DNA of 23,478 bases, taken from positions 1 through 23,478 of the forward strand of contig JAJRSY010000081.1 in the NCBI GenBank assembly GCA_024278565.1, given 5' to 3'. Shown here in pieces: positions 23,424 through 23,478 of the stretch. The notes beneath the pieces were generated by a model that was not told the origin of the DNA, did no database searches, and saw only the letters and a program-made list of their open reading frames with translations. The stretch is from Bacteroidota bacterium. GTDB lineage: Bacteria > Bacteroidota > Bacteroidia > Flavobacteriales > Flavobacteriaceae. The first letter of the stretch is position 1. Each line of letters opens with the position of its first letter. Both the position numbers and the translations under genes were made by a program.

Positions 23424-23478
23424 TTTATTTTTTTCTAAAAAAGCATAAATAGCTCTATTTGAGATAATAAGTTCCCCC
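23364..23478 (-). repeat. his-region repeat module, copy delta (cut by the window edge)
   Basis: It contains TTATTATCTCAAATAGAGC, an A-rich spacer, ATGAACAACAAAAACCAC and TCTCCCCTTGAAGGGGAGCTAGAGGGGG. It lies head-to-tail with copy gamma and begins beyond the window with another GGGGGAAC. Its ATG opens the mini-ORF at 23355-23423. Confidence 0.7.

Overview
The window reads as chromosomal DNA of a Bacteroidota bacterium, most likely a marine Flavobacteriaceae. The grounds are an AT-rich composition, few Shine-Dalgarno-like motifs, a fused hisIE in a his gene run, a membrane-anchored AraC regulator, a chelatase-like ATPase next to a VWA protein, a lipoprotein-sorting-type protein and a very large BNR/VPS10-type beta-propeller protein. 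The genus is inference. Genes were identified by reading the protein sequences; no search was run.

Layout. 1-3757 (+): the 3' end of a secreted lipoprotein-sorting-like protein, a terminator hairpin, then a 1009-residue exported Asp-box propeller protein. 3861-6294: a DUF2461 gene (-) divergent from a translationally coupled cysteine operon (+), serine O-acetyltransferase then cysteine synthase CysM. 6357-6469: a perfect 27-bp inverted repeat followed by a short GC palindrome. 6568-9071 (-): three tandem paralogous membrane-anchored alpha/beta hydrolases. 9249-10046 (-): a divergent TruA-type pseudouridine synthase. 10298-10777 (+): a small unknown membrane protein. 10778-11305: gene-free and repeat-rich. 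11306-13493 (+): an OmpR-type response regulator and its histidine kinase. 13550-16288 (-): chelatase-like AAA ATPase and VWA protein. 16289-17155: gene-free, with GC palindromes and a possible MITE-like element. 17156-23281 (-): hisH, a four-helix bundle protein, hisA, hisF, hisIE, a membrane AraC regulator and an S41 peptidase.

Two themes stand out. First, the his region carries four copies of a module of about 115-143 bp that includes a start codon and a C/G-rich palindrome. Two copies form the translated N-termini of unrelated enzymes (HisH and HisIE). The other two lie in tandem upstream of these and encode orphan mini-peptides. Second, three otherwise intact genes (histidine kinase, S41 peptidase, hisA) are each broken by a single-base change at a homopolymer. 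Three such breaks in 23 kb, one in a biosynthetic gene with intact neighbours, point more to sequencing or assembly error than to gene decay, but this cannot be settled from the sequence. Elsewhere, CCTGCC...GGCAGG palindromes recur in the intergenic spaces.
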